Shown piece after piece: positions 1 to 8,974 of a stretch of 64,000 nucleotides of DNA. A program made the position numbers and the translations under genes. The notes under the pieces are model-generated. The model saw nothing but the letters and a program-made list of their open reading frames with translations. It ran no database searches and was not told the DNA's origin. Source of the stretch: Trebonia sp963836195 (lineage in GTDB: Bacteria > Actinomycetota > Actinomycetes > Streptosporangiales > Streptosporangiaceae); NCBI GenBank assembly GCA_963836195.1, contig CAWIIX010000017.1, positions 62,001 through 126,000 on the forward strand, written 5' to 3'. Within the stretch, counting starts at the first letter, position 1. Each line of letters starts with the position of its first letter.

Positions 1-2
1 AC

Positions 3-1028
3 GAGCCGACCGCGACCATGCCCAAGCCAGAGGTGGACCGCCTGTTCGACTTCATCCGCCGCGTCGCCGCCCAGGGCACTGCGGTGCTGCTGGTCTCCCA
101 TCACCTCGATGAGATCTACGCGGTCGCGGATCGCGTCACCGTTTTCCGCGACGGGCTGCGGGTCGCCACCGACGAGGTGCCCGGACTGGCGCGAGCTGAC
201 CTGATCCAGAAGATGACGGGCGGCTACCTAGCCGCGGTCGAGCGCACCCCCAGGACCATCGAGGGCCCGGTCGCGCTGTCCGCGCGCGACCTCGCCGGAG
301 AAGACCTCGCCGGGATCGACCTGGACGTCCGCCGGGGAGAGGTGCTCGGCATCGCCGGGCTCAACGGCTCCGGCCGCGACGAGGTGTGCGAGCTCATCTT
401 CGGCGCCCGGCCGCGCTCGGGGGTCGTGGAACTGAGCGGCAACGCCCTTCCGGCCCGCCGTCCCGACCTCGCGATCGCGGCCGGGTGCGCCCTGGTGCCG
501 GCCAATCGCCGCGTCGACGGCCTGGTGATGGAGCACAGCGTGCGCGAGAACCTGAGCCTGGTCGACGTGGCCCGCTTCTGGGGTCGACTCCGACTGCAGC
601 GGCGGCGGGAGGAAACCTCGGCCCTTGACTGGATCGCCCGGCTCGGGATCCGCGCCCAGTCGCCGGAACAGCCCGTCGAAGCCCTCTCCGGCGGCAACCA
701 GCAGAAAGTCGTGCTGGGCAAGTGGCTCTCGGTGCAGCCCGTGGTCCTGCTTCTCGATGAACCGACGCAGGGCGTTGACGTGGGGGCGCAGAGCGAGATC
801 CACCGGCAGATCCAAGCCGCCGCCGACCGGGGGGCGGCGGTGCTGGTCTGCTCGTCCGACGAAGGGGAGCTGAGTCAGCTCTGCGACCGGGTGCTCGTGC
901 TCTATGACGGTCGGATCGTGGACGAGATGACCGGCCGCCAGCTCACCGGGCGGGAGATCGCCCGCCGTTGCCTCGCCCCCGGCTCCGTCCCTGCCCCGGC
1001 GGGTGAGCCGGCCGATATCGCTGTCTAA
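3..1028 (+). CDS. Sugar ABC transporter ATP-binding protein (RbsA/XylG type), 5'-truncated
   Basis: ATPase subunit of a carbohydrate importer, carrying two fused nucleotide-binding domains. The window opens inside the Walker B motif of domain 1 (EPTA at the first codons), so roughly the first third is missing. The domain 1 H-loop (SHHLDE) follows. Domain 2 has a degenerate P-loop (GLNGSGRDEV), a normal signature (LSGGNQQKV near nt 690) and Walker B (LLLDEPTQGVDVG). The weak second P-loop is usual in RbsA/MglA/XylG proteins. An SDR and an RbsC-type permease follow on the same strand, so this is the ATPase of the same importer. The substrate-binding protein is not in view and the sugar cannot be named. 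The ATG at 18 is internal and not a real start. Confidence 0.9.
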   Translation, partial: EPTATMPKPEVDRLFDFIRRVAAQGTAVLLVSHHLDEIYAVADRVTVFRDGLRVATDEVPGLARADLIQKMTGGYLAAVERTPRTIEGPVALSARDLAGEDLAGIDLDVRRGEVLGIAGLNGSGRDEVCELIFGARPRSGVVELSGNALPARRPDLAIAAGCALVPANRRVDGLVMEHSVRENLSLVDVARFWGRLRLQRRREETSALDWIARLGIRAQSPEQPVEALSGGNQQKVVLGKWLSVQPVVLLLDEPTQGVDVGAQSEIHRQIQAAADRGAAVLVCSSDEGELSQLCDRVLVLYDGRIVDEMTGRQLTGREIARRCLAPGSVPAPAGEPADIAV

Positions 1029-1061
1029 CCGCCTAATCGGTCCAATCTCGTTGGAGGAGTC

Positions 1062-1888
1062 ATGCCCAGCCTCACCGGCAAGGTCGCGTTCATCACCGGC
1101 GCCGCCCGCGGCCAAGGCCGTAGCCACGCCATCCGCCTGGCGGAGGAAGGCGCTCACCTGGTGCTCGTCGATGCCTGCCGCACGCTCGAGACCGTCCCCT
1201 ATCCGATGGCAACATCCGACGACCTGGTCGAAACGACCTCGTTGGCGACGAAGCCGGCGCTGATGTGCTCGCGGCCGAACTCGACGTGCGTGATCTCGCC
1301 GGCCTGCACGAGCTTGCTGAACGGACGATGGATCGCTTCGGCCGGATTGACATCGTGATTGCCAATGCGGGGATCTCCAGCCCGGCGCCGACGCTGGCGA
1401 TGACCGAGCCGGTCTGGCAGGAGATGATCGACGTCAACCTGACCGGCGTCTGGAAGACGGTTGCGGCCACGGTGCCGCATATGCAGGCGGGTGGCCGCGG
1501 CGGCTCGGTGGTGATCGTCAGCTCGCTGGCCGCCATCGCGCCACACGAGAACATCGCCCATTACACGGCGGCCAAGGCCGGTCTGATCGGCTTGATGAAG
1601 GTCCTGGCCAAGGAGCTCGCGCCGGACGGGATCCGAGTCAACACCATCCATCCCGGAACCGTGGCGACGCCCATGGTTCTCAACGACTCCACGTACCGGC
1701 TGTTCCGTCCCGACCTCGAGGCGCCGACGCGATCGGACCTGGAAGTCGCGACTCGGACCCTGCACGCAATGCCGGTTGCGTTGCTCGAGCCGGAAGACAT
1801 CACCGCCACCATCCTGCACCTGGTTTCCGACGCCGGCCGCTTCATCACCGGCACCACGCAACTCATCGACGCAGGAGGCGCCCTGTAA
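1062..1888 (+). CDS. Mycofactocin-type SDR family oxidoreductase, interrupted by a frameshift
   Basis: Short-chain dehydrogenase. The first part reads GKVAFITGAARGQGRSHA (Rossmann glycine motif) and VPYPMAT, wording typical of the mycofactocin-coupled SDR subfamily. Near 1235-1260 the reading frame changes. The second part continues with the expected ELDVRDLAGL, the NAG motif (IVIANAGIS), the catalytic Ser (IVSSLAA), YTAAKAG (Tyr and Lys) and the C-terminal TGTTQLIDAGGAL. Joined, the two halves give about 275 residues, normal for the family. RBS ggagg lies 6 nt before the ATG. It sits between the sugar-transporter ATPase and permease, so it probably oxidises the imported sugar or alcohol. The break is either an assembly indel or a true pseudogene; mycofactocin use is inferred from family resemblance only. 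Confidence 0.75.
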
Positions 1889-1940
1889 GGGCCGTCAGTC
1901 CTGCCGACAGCCATCCCACCGTAACCCGAAGGAGCTCACC

Positions 1941-3029
1941 GTGTCGCAGCCGCTGAGATCAACCGAGCCCGTGCAGCGGTCGGCGGATCCGCCGACGGCC
2001 GGCGCAGCCGCCTCACCCGGGACGCCGTCGAGCAGGGCCCCGGAGCGTCGATGGTCGAGGGCGCTCCCGCGCGACCTGGCGATCGACCGGCTCTCCGGCG
2101 TCTACGTCATCATCATCATGGTTATCGCGTTCACGCTGTGGGAGCCGTCGACGTTCGGCACCTGGACCAACGCAAGGATCCTGCTGTCCAGCCAGGCGAT
2201 CACCGGGATCGTCACCCTGGCCGCTATGGTCGGCCTGATCGTCGGCGTCTTCGACCTGTCGGTGGCGGCCAACATGTCTCTGTCGATCAGCCTGGTCGGC
2301 TGGCTGCAGGCCACCGCTCACCTCAATCCGGCCCTGGCGATCGTCATCACCCTGGGCAGCGGCGCCCTGGTCGGCTGCGCCAACGCGGTCATCGTCACCC
2401 GGCTCGGCATCGACGCGGTGATCGGCACGCTGGCGACGTCGTCGATCCTCGCCGCCATTACCTACTGGGTCGCCAGTGGCCAGGACATCGTGTACGGCAT
2501 CAGCCCGGGCTTCACCTCGATCGGCAACCTGACCCCGCTCGGGCTCCCGATCACGGTCTACTATCTCCTCTTCCTCGGCCTGGTGCTGTGGTACGTCCTC
2601 GAGCACACGCCGGTCGGCCGCTATCTCTACGCGGCGGGCGCCAATCCGAAGGCGGCCAGGCTGAGCGGCGTCAACGTCGTCCGTCTGCAGTGGGGTGCGC
2701 TCATAACGTCGGGCATCCTGTCGTCGATAGCCGGGATCGCGTTCACCATGCAGCTCGGCACGGCGTCCTTCGACGCCGGTAACTCCTACCTGCTGCCCGC
2801 CTTCGCTGGCGCGTTCCTTGGGTCGACCCAGATCAAGCCCGGGCGGTTCAACGTCCCCGGCACGATCGTCGCGATCTACCTCGTGGCCGTCGGGGTCAAG
2901 GGATTGCAGCTCCGCTTCCCGCAGTTCGCGTGGATTGCCGAGCTAGTCGACGGAGTCATCCTGCTCGTCGCCGTGGGCGTCGCGGTGAATTCCGCCCGCC
3001 GCCGAGCGAAAGCCCCCCGCACGGCCTGA
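1941..3029 (+). CDS. Sugar ABC transporter permease (RbsC/AraH type)
   Basis: Membrane subunit of the importer whose ATPase ends at 1028. About 362 residues. A polar N-terminal tail of roughly 50 residues is followed by eight to ten hydrophobic segments. It contains the BPD_transp_2-type loop HTPVGRYLYAAGANPKAARLSGV, which contacts the ATPase. GTG 1941 is chosen because AAGGAG lies about 6 nt upstream; longer in-frame starts would run back into the SDR. It is the last gene of the operon. The family imports pentoses, hexoses and related polyols; the substrate is unknown. Confidence 0.92.
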   Translation: MSQPLRSTEPVQRSADPPTAGAAASPGTPSSRAPERRWSRALPRDLAIDRLSGVYVIIIMVIAFTLWEPSTFGTWTNARILLSSQAITGIVTLAAMVGLIVGVFDLSVAANMSLSISLVGWLQATAHLNPALAIVITLGSGALVGCANAVIVTRLGIDAVIGTLATSSILAAITYWVASGQDIVYGISPGFTSIGNLTPLGLPITVYYLLFLGLVLWYVLEHTPVGRYLYAAGANPKAARLSGVNVVRLQWGALITSGILSSIAGIAFTMQLGTASFDAGNSYLLPAFAGAFLGSTQIKPGRFNVPGTIVAIYLVAVGVKGLQLRFPQFAWIAELVDGVILLVAVGVAVNSARRRAKAPRTA

Positions 3030-3063
3030 AAATCAAACCCGCGTTCGCGGAGTAATCCGGAAT

Positions 3064-3082
3064 CCCGGCCCGGAAGGCCGGG
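3064..3082. terminator. Short GC hairpin between converging genes
   Basis: Perfect 7-bp stem (cccggcc/ggccggg) with a 5-nt loop, 35 bp after the permease stop and upstream of the end of the opposite-strand gene. There is no T-run, so factor-independent termination is only possible. Confidence 0.35.
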
Positions 3083-3205
3083 CGAACTGTCAACGGCGCC
3101 GCCCTCGCCCTCACAGCTACTGTCCCCGGGCCACGTGCTGCGCGTCTTCCGCTCGGCCGGCAAAGCCATCCGCGCAAGCGCTTGATCTCAGCCCGGCGCT
3201 AATTC

Positions 3206-4120
3206 TCAGAAACTGATCGTTCGTCCCCGGGCAGGTCTGTCAGGCGGGAGAGCTCTCCGAACCAGCCGGAGGAGTGACGATGGTGGCGGGCGCCAGACGT
3301 CGCGGTCATCAAGCGACCACGCGTAGGTCAGGGCCCCGTGGCGGATGCAATCGAGCAGGCCGGGCAGTCCGAGCTCATGAGCAGACCATTCGTACAGATC
3401 TTGCAACCTCGGGCCGATAATGCCGTAATCCAGCAGTCGGCCGAACCCGAGTTCGTCACCGAGGTAAGACGGCAGGCTGTCGCGGAGGGGGTACTCGTCG
3501 GGAAGCACACGAGACAGCTGTAGGAAGATCCCCGTCATTCCCAGCCGGGGATCGCCGAGGAACGGGGCGAGCGGCTTGAGCCAGCCCAGTGCGACGCGGG
3601 GAGCAGCGACGAGGGAGTGGGCGTACAGCACCCGGCAGAGGACAACGTTCATGAAGAAACGCTCGGGAATGTTCTCGGCCTCGGCCAGGTCGCGGTGCTC
3701 GAGGTAGGCGGCGACCACACTCCCGTTATGCGCCCGATACCAGGTGCGGGCAGTGGGGTAATCGGCGAAGGACATCCAGTGGTCGACTGTCGGTGATGAT
3801 ACGGGACCGGAAAGCTCTCCGCTCATCCCAACTGCCTCACAGCCGTCGCGAAGAATGCGCTCATTGACTGCGCGCCACCACGGGCTGCCGGGACGGTCGC
3901 TGGACGGCGGCTGCAGCACGCCGCGGCGGAGCTGCCAGCCCATGAACGACATTGCCGCCCGGCGAAACGGCAGGTGGCGGGTCGCCTTGCCGAACGGCCC
4001 GTTATAGCAGCGCCCCATCAGCGTGATCCGGCCGGTTGGATCATGGCGGACCGCGGCGACCTGCTGCTCGGCCCAGTCGGCGGCTTCCGATCCCACGGCT
4101 CCATCATCGCACGCGCTCAA
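3206..4120 (-). CDS. Hypothetical protein, about 304 aa
   Basis: No family recognised. The frame has normal actinomycete codon bias and is rich in Trp, Leu, Arg and Pro, with no signal peptide and no convincing membrane segment (WLKPLAPFLGD and FMNVVLCRVLYAHSLV are only moderately hydrophobic). Likely soluble and mainly helical. It contains MGRCYNGPFGKATRHLPFRRAAM near residues 35-58 and WRAVNERILRDG near 83. It converges on the sugar-transporter operon and is followed, in its own direction, only by the short hairpin. Start is the first Met of the frame; a later start cannot be excluded. Confidence 0.7.
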   Translation of the reverse strand: MSACDDGAVGSEAADWAEQQVAAVRHDPTGRITLMGRCYNGPFGKATRHLPFRRAAMSFMGWQLRRGVLQPPSSDRPGSPWWRAVNERILRDGCEAVGMSGELSGPVSSPTVDHWMSFADYPTARTWYRAHNGSVVAAYLEHRDLAEAENIPERFFMNVVLCRVLYAHSLVAAPRVALGWLKPLAPFLGDPRLGMTGIFLQLSRVLPDEYPLRDSLPSYLGDELGFGRLLDYGIIGPRLQDLYEWSAHELGLPGLLDCIRHGALTYAWSLDDRDVWRPPPSSLLRLVRRALPPDRPARGRTISF

Positions 4121-4173
4121 TCACGCCGGACGAGTCGCGCCCGCGAGCCGCGGGTGACATCGCCGGCGGCGTG

Positions 4174-5439
4174 TCAGGGTTCCATCGGAACTTCCCAGAT
4201 CGCACTGACGGGCATAGCTCGCAGGCGCGGCCCGAAGGAGAGGGTCTGCTGTCCCGTATACATGACGAGGCCGACGATGAAGTCGTCGCCAAGTCGCTGA
4301 GCTAGGTGGCGCAGCCCGTTGAAGTCGTCCGGACCGACTGTGGATGCTGCCTTTACCTCGATGCCCACTACTTTGGCCTGGCGGTTCTCGAGAATTACGT
4401 CGACCTCTACCTTGTCCTTCGTGCGGTAGTGGAAGAGGTCCACCCGGGAGTCGGACCAGGTCGCCTGGCGAGCCAGTTCCATTTGCACGAACCCTTCGAG
4501 AAGCGGCCCGAACTGGCCCCCGGGCCTGATGAGCGACCGGGCGTCCGCGCCCAGCATGTTGGCGGCGATGCCGGAGTCGACGAATGCGAGCTTCGCCGTG
4601 CCGATCGCCCGGTTGCTGAGATTCCTCGACCAGGCAGGGACGCGCTTAACCAGGAAGACCTCTTCCAGGAGGCTGATGTACCGCAGCGCGGTCGCCTGGG
4701 AGACCCCGGCCTCGTTGCCCACGCTCGCAGCAATCAGTAGTTGCGCGCTGCGGGCGGCGAGCAGCCTGATCAGGGCCCGCATCTGTGCCGCCCGCTCGAT
4801 GTCGGACAGCTGAGCGACATCTCGCGCGACCAGGTCCGCAACGTAGGAGTCGAGGAAACGTTCCCGGCGCCGCGGGTTGGAGCGGGCCACTGCCTCGGGA
4901 AAGCCCCCGCGGACGATCCGCTCGGCGTATTCGGTACGCCGGACCGCAGACTCGTGCCGGAGTTCTTCGCCCTGGGTGAAGACAGCATCGATGAAACCAT
5001 CCGGTGTCTCGTCGATCTCGCCTTGCGAGAACGGCCAGAGTTCGATGGTCTCCATTCGCCCGGGGAGCGTGTCAGGCAGTGCGCGAAGGCCTAGGACACG
5101 CGCGGAGCCGCTGAGCAGGTACCGGCCCGCGCGCGGGTCTCCGTCAACTTGGACCTTGATCGGCAGCAACAGTTCCGGGACACGCTGGATCTCATCGATC
5201 ACCATCCTCCCCGGGTAATCGACGAATCCGACAGGGTCGGCGACCGCCGCCTGCCGGACCAGCGGCACGTCCAGATCGCGCCACTCCGCTGTATCGCCGC
5301 GGGCAAACTGACGTAGCAGTGTGCTCTTCCCGCTCTGACGAGCGCCGTTCACCAGAACAACCCGGGTGTCCTCTAGTGCCTCCCGAATCGCTCGCTCAGC
5401 ATGCCTGGAGACTACTCGCCCGATCGGCGAACCCGTCAT
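4174..5439 (-). CDS. AAA-family ATPase with DUF4143 domain
   Basis: About 421 residues. The N-terminal AAA_14 P-loop domain carries Walker A GARQSGKSTLLRQF (near 33-46), Walker B MVIDEIQRVPELL and a sensor-like LLSGSARV. The C-terminal DUF4143 domain is nuclease-like: LEGFVQMELARQA, HYRTKDKVEVDVILEN and VGIEVKAAS resemble the E-D-ExK core of PD-(D/E)XK folds. The family is widespread, mostly uncharacterised and common in genomic islands. The start ATG is followed by TGSPIGRVVSRHAERAI; AGGAGGAG lies just upstream. A tandem array of five 23-bp repeats begins 38 bp upstream and may control this gene. Confidence 0.92.
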   Translation of the reverse strand: MTGSPIGRVVSRHAERAIREALEDTRVVLVNGARQSGKSTLLRQFARGDTAEWRDLDVPLVRQAAVADPVGFVDYPGRMVIDEIQRVPELLLPIKVQVDGDPRAGRYLLSGSARVLGLRALPDTLPGRMETIELWPFSQGEIDETPDGFIDAVFTQGEELRHESAVRRTEYAERIVRGGFPEAVARSNPRRRERFLDSYVADLVARDVAQLSDIERAAQMRALIRLLAARSAQLLIAASVGNEAGVSQATALRYISLLEEVFLVKRVPAWSRNLSNRAIGTAKLAFVDSGIAANMLGADARSLIRPGGQFGPLLEGFVQMELARQATWSDSRVDLFHYRTKDKVEVDVILENRQAKVVGIEVKAASTVGPDDFNGLRHLAQRLGDDFIVGLVMYTGQQTLSFGPRLRAMPVSAIWEVPMEP

Positions 5440-5476
5440 GTCTCCTCCTCATATATCGCCAGCTCAGAGACACTTC

Positions 5477-5591
5477 CTGATAGATAAGTCGGAGATGCTC
5501 TGACGATTCAGACGGTACCATGCTGATTGATCAGACGCACAAGACCTGATGGACCAGACGCCCAACTGCTGAACAGGCGGACGCACTTAGA
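5477..5591. repeat. Five tandem 23-bp iterons upstream of the DUF4143 ATPase
   Basis: Units begin at exactly 23-bp steps (5477, 5500, 5523, 5546, 5569), each opening with CTGA. The three central ones have CAGACG at the same offset (5509, 5532, 5555); the first and last are degenerate (aagtcg, gcggacg). Approximate consensus: CTGA, seven variable bases, then AGACG and eight variable bases. The period is close to two helical turns, as in operator or iteron arrays. Confidence 0.6.
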
Positions 5592-5676
5592 CTACCCTCA
5601 CAGTCAATCGTGCAACGTCGCATGCACTCGACTACCAACCAGAGCTGTCGGACGCCGAACAGGACCGGCCTTGCCG

Positions 5677-5850
5677 CTAGCGGGTCACGCGGTTGATCCA
5701 GGTGATCATGGCGGTGATGACCTCATCGCGGTTCGTTTCGTTGAGGATCTCGTGCCGGGCATCGGGATAGGTGACGACGGTGACATCGCCCAGCCCGGCG
5801 GCGAGCCGCTCGGCCAGCGGCGTGAGCAGGGCCGGACCACTCGCGCGGTG
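5677..5850 (-). pseudogene. C-terminal remnant of an alpha/beta-hydrolase (lysophospholipase-like)
   Basis: On the minus strand an open stretch of about 55 codons ends at TAG 5677-5679. It reads LLTPLAERLAAGLGDVTVV, then YPDARHEILNETNRDEV, then ITAMITWINRV. The Y-P-x-A-R-H-E-x-x-N-E motif carries the catalytic His of monoacylglycerol-lipase/lysophospholipase-type hydrolases, and the segment ends as those proteins do. The nucleophile elbow and the catalytic Asp region are absent upstream, so only the tail survives. It lies at the edge of the gene-poor scar and was probably cut by the insertion or deletion events that made it. Confidence 0.6.
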
Positions 5851-6780
5851 ACCTGCGCGCCTTGGAGTGGTAATGCACGGCCGCCGGCGCGCACCTGCTG
5901 GCCGATCTGAGTGCCAACCGCCTCGCTTGCCGAGCCGACTTGAGTCGCGCTAGATCGGCGTTATACGTCCGTCACGGACCGCTTCTCGCCGGTTGATCTG
6001 CTGCACGCCATGCATTCGGATTTTGTCTGAGGCGGTCGGAGAAGGTCTGGTTTCCGCAGGTCAGAGTGCAGCATCAGTCCGCAGTCGCGGCGCTGGGTCT
6101 GCCGAGGTCTGTCGTCGTGGTCACTATTTGAGTCGCTGGCTCGGGCCTCTGGGTCGAAGGGAAGCCCAGCATTGCCTTCAGAGATGCCGATTCCGAAGGT
6201 GACGCTGACGATCGGCGGAAGGATCGTCAGCGCCGCGGGCTGCAGCCCGGGCGACGGGTACGCGGATCATCTCTAGGTACCCCACGGTTACGGCCGACAG
6301 CCAGGTCGTCGGGTGAGTGTCGGTACGGAGCTGCTTGTTGAGTAGTTGCTCGACGTGGGCGCCGACGGTCTCGTAGGTCCCCCGCAGCGCGCTGGTCGAG
6401 GCGCAGTCAGCCAGTCGGGGATCGTGCGGTCTCTGGTCAGACCTCGGGCTACGCGACTTCCGGCGGGGTCTGCTCCGGCGGCGGGAGCTTCACCCCGGTT
6501 CCGTCTCTGCGCCGCCGCTGTTCCGAGACCACCCCGACCCAGATCGGCGGGTTTGGCTCCCTGGTTGGCTCCCATCGCGGATCCGCAGTGCAAACTCGCT
6601 GGTCAGGGGCAGATGCTCTAGTGACCCGCTGCCGATCGGCAACGGATCACAGCAAATCGCGAAATATGACCCCGACCTGCAGGAACTACCTTGCGCTACG
6701 GCAACGGCAACTCGGTCGAGACGCGGCGATGTGATCGGCGTGCGCGCCGCCATGCAACGTGACCTGGGAAAACAGTGAAG
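5851..6780. other. Gene-poor stretch, no supported gene
   Basis: About 0.9 kb with short frames on both strands, none with convincing codon bias. Minus-strand frames near 6540-6580 end in GANQGAKPADLG-like words that echo the GAKLGANGPS words near 6925-6950. Both could be ends of a decayed integrase-type gene, but this is too weak to call. The segment belongs to the scar next to the partial tRNA copy. Confidence 0.4.
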
Positions 6781-6825
6781 TGCGCCCGGCAGGATTCGAA
6801 CCCGCGACCCGCTGCTTAGAAGGCA
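6781..6825 (-). repeat. Partial tRNA-Arg(TCT) copy (45 bp), probable attachment site
   Basis: Identical over 45 bp to the 3' portion of the intact tRNA gene at 8719-8792: discriminator base, acceptor 3' strand, T arm, variable region, and the anticodon loop and 3' anticodon stem. It stops abruptly at ggca and lacks the D arm. Integrative elements that recombine in a tRNA gene leave exactly this arrangement, with an intact gene at one junction and a 3' fragment at the other. The element would be the 1.9 kb between them, now heavily eroded. Confidence 0.75.
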
Positions 6826-7790
6826 CCGATGAACTGTCGCGGAGCGTCGCTCGATGTCGCTCAATTGGCCATTTAGCTGCGCGGATGCGAGCCGGTTGTG
6901 GCCTGGCGTCGCCTGAAGACTGGGACCGTTGGCTCCCAGTTTGGCTCCCAGGTCTTTTGACTCTGCCGGCCTTCGAATGAGTGAAAAAGCATCGGGCCCG
7001 CATGACCAGCTTGGAAGCTCGGTCGCCCGGGGGCGTCGGTTGAGCTGCGCGAACGGATGGCCTGGTAGGTACGGACGAGTGCTCGTGACTGACCGCTGAC
7101 GACCTGGCGTGTGGCTCCTGACCGCGGTCACCGGGCTGAATGTCAGAAAGCCCGAGCTGTTGATTTACTGGACCTTCGTGACGAGTGTCTGGAACACGTG
7201 GAGGCCCGCGGCATCTCGGCAATCTCCGGCCAATTACGCCGGCATTATAACCACCGTCTTCTGCACCAGGACTTGCAGCAGGAACCCCGCTCCGTCAGCC
7301 TGGCCGCACCGTTGATGTCACCGCCAGGATCGAGCGCAGGACCCGTCCCGGCCTAGTCTGCGAATACCGCAGAGAAGCTCCAGCCACCTAAAATCCGCTG
7401 GTCGGCGAGTGTGAGCGAGTTCTGGCACAGCACAGGCCCATGCCTGCAGAGGTAGGCGCCGGAATCAGGACGAGACTCGACCTGGAGCAGCAAACGTTTG
7501 CAGCGACCCGGATTGTCGCTGTTGGGGCGGCCTCCGAGCTCTATGCGATGACGGAAGGTGATTATACCGCTCCGCTCGTGACAGAATTTCGGCCCCGAGA
7601 ACACGCAAAGCGCTCTACAGCTCGCAAATCGTGACGACTGGAGCGTTCAAATGTTACATTTTCGACACCTTGGTCTTCGTCTGCAATCCTTTGCAGTCCT
7701 TCGCGGTAGCCTCTGTCGGGTCAGAGCAACGTGACCGACCCGGGTAACCGGGACTTCCGCCCAGGGGTCACCCGGCGAGAGGGATTATCC
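6826..7790. other. Interior of the decayed element, no supported gene
   Basis: Between the partial tRNA and the first possible frame at 7791. GC and codon bias fall below those of the flanks, stops are frequent in all frames, and no domain is recognisable. Short hydrophilic frames (for example 7111-7356 plus and 7353-7604 minus) were read and not supported. Confidence 0.4.
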
Positions 7791-8054
7791 ATGGCATTGC
7801 TTCCCCAAAAGGTGATCGCCAAGGTCAGCGCCCGTCGCGTAGGCGAGCTTGCGACGACGTCCTGGGAGTGGATCTTGCGCGCTGACGGCCAGGTGCTCTA
7901 CCGGCTCACCAGTGTTAACGGTCGGCGGGAACGGAATCCTTGGACCCCGGCAACGCGGATGCCGGCGGCCGAGCTGGAAGCTATTCGCGAGGGCAAGTCC
8001 AAGGCGGCCGAAGTGCTGGACGCCGTGGCCCGCCAGCACGGGCACCGGCCCTGA
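7791..8054 (+). CDS. Small hypothetical protein, about 87 aa
   Basis: The frame begins at ATG 7791 (an upstream GTG at 7731 is also possible), preceded by gagaggga. The product starts MALLPQKVIAKVSARRVG, contains WEWILRADGQVLYRLTSVNG and ends in a charged helix (AAELEAIREGKSKAAEVLDAV). No family recognised. It is the only frame inside the tRNA-bounded scar with reasonable composition, so it may be a surviving cargo gene or a decaying fragment. Confidence 0.35.
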   Translation: MALLPQKVIAKVSARRVGELATTSWEWILRADGQVLYRLTSVNGRRERNPWTPATRMPAAELEAIREGKSKAAEVLDAVARQHGHRP

Positions 8055-8111
8055 GCCAGGCTCAAGCCCCGGTTGCGGGAGGGGATGCGGAAGCACCGAC
8101 TCATTCGCCAG

Positions 8112-8340
8112 CCCCGACCCACTCCCAGACCCGACCGACCCGCAGGACCTCAACCCCTACGCCTACGCCTACGACTCGCCGCCGAGCAGCGAGGACCCAT
8201 CGGGTGCGATGGCGGATTACCAGACCCCTACCGGGAATTACGTCGGCACCATTCAGTCCTACTACACGATGCAAGACGATCGCGAGTCCGGCGGCTCCGC
8301 TACGACCGGCAAGTCTGAGTCGGGCGGTGCAGACGGCACT
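8112..8340 (+). pseudogene. RHS-repeat-associated core fragment
   Basis: One plus-strand frame reads DPTDPQDLNPYAYAYDSPPSSEDPSG. This is the end of the RHS-repeat-associated core domain, whose usual form is D-P-x-x-L-N-x-Y-x-Y-x-x-N-x-P-x-x-x-x-D-P-x-G. After DPSG the sequence diverges, as the toxin tip of RHS proteins does. No start, no YD repeats and no full core are present, so this is a remnant. It sits within the tRNA-bounded island, suggesting the element carried or captured part of a polymorphic toxin gene. Confidence 0.5.
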
Positions 8341-8718
8341 GCGCCGGCCCCTCGCCTGTTGTTCACGAGTTCACCGTCATGCAATTCCTCCAGAGCCTGG
8401 TCTCGACATCATGCGATGGTCACGGTGTACCGACGCCGCGGCCGCAGCCCGGCGTCAGTCTCCTTATGCAGTTCCCGAAGCTTGTCGCGTACCTCGACCT
8501 TGGTGTTACCGCTGACCTTCTCGTGGATGCGCGTCCCAGCGGGGCTAAAGCCAACGTCTAGCGTCCCGATGTGTTGCTTCCGCGGCTCACCCCGGTAGAC
8601 GGAGTCCTCGCCGCGCCCGCGAGGCCTGCCTGGCAGGCGATAGCCGACCGGTTTGGTAGGAATGCCGGGGCGCGTCGCGCGTTAGGAAGGTCTGGGAATC
8701 AGCCCAAGACCCGAAAAG

Positions 8719-8792
8719 TGCGCCCGGCAGGATTCGAACCCGCGACCCGCTGCTTAGAAGGCAGCCGCTCTATCCGACTGAGCTACGGGCGC
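8719..8792 (-). tRNA. tRNA-Arg (anticodon TCT)
   Basis: Cloverleaf read on the minus strand: acceptor GCGCCCG pairs with CGGGCGC (7 bp), D stem GCTC/GAGC, anticodon stem GCTGC/GCAGC around loop CTTCTAA (anticodon TCT, codon AGA), 5-nt variable region, T stem GCGGG/CCTGC with loop TTCGAAT, discriminator A. No encoded CCA (CA follows). Its 3' 45 bp recur at 6781-6825, marking it as an integration target. Confidence 0.97.
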
Positions 8793-8974
8793 TCGCTGAC
8801 CATTGTGCATGGCGAAGGTCACGCAACGGCTACACGTAGGTCGCAGTCCGCGAGAAGAAGGTCCTGATCAGCATACCGAACGTAACCGAACCACCGCGCC
8901 CGCTTGCGATTGCGGTCCGTCGGGCCCGCCGAGCCCCGGACCCGGAGCGGGTCCGCCGCGATAGTCTCCCAGGT

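Noticed and set aside
228..1157. Long minus-strand frame opposite the sugar-transporter ATPase
   Set aside because: Antisense shadow typical of high-GC genes; Arg/Gly/His-rich composition, no domain.
5477..5591. Short CRISPR-like array
   Set aside because: The 23-bp units are directly abutting with no constant repeat plus variable spacer pattern.
6490..7131. 213-residue minus-strand frame across the partial tRNA
   Set aside because: It translates through the tRNA fragment and has no codon bias; only its gene-end-like words are mentioned under the scar.
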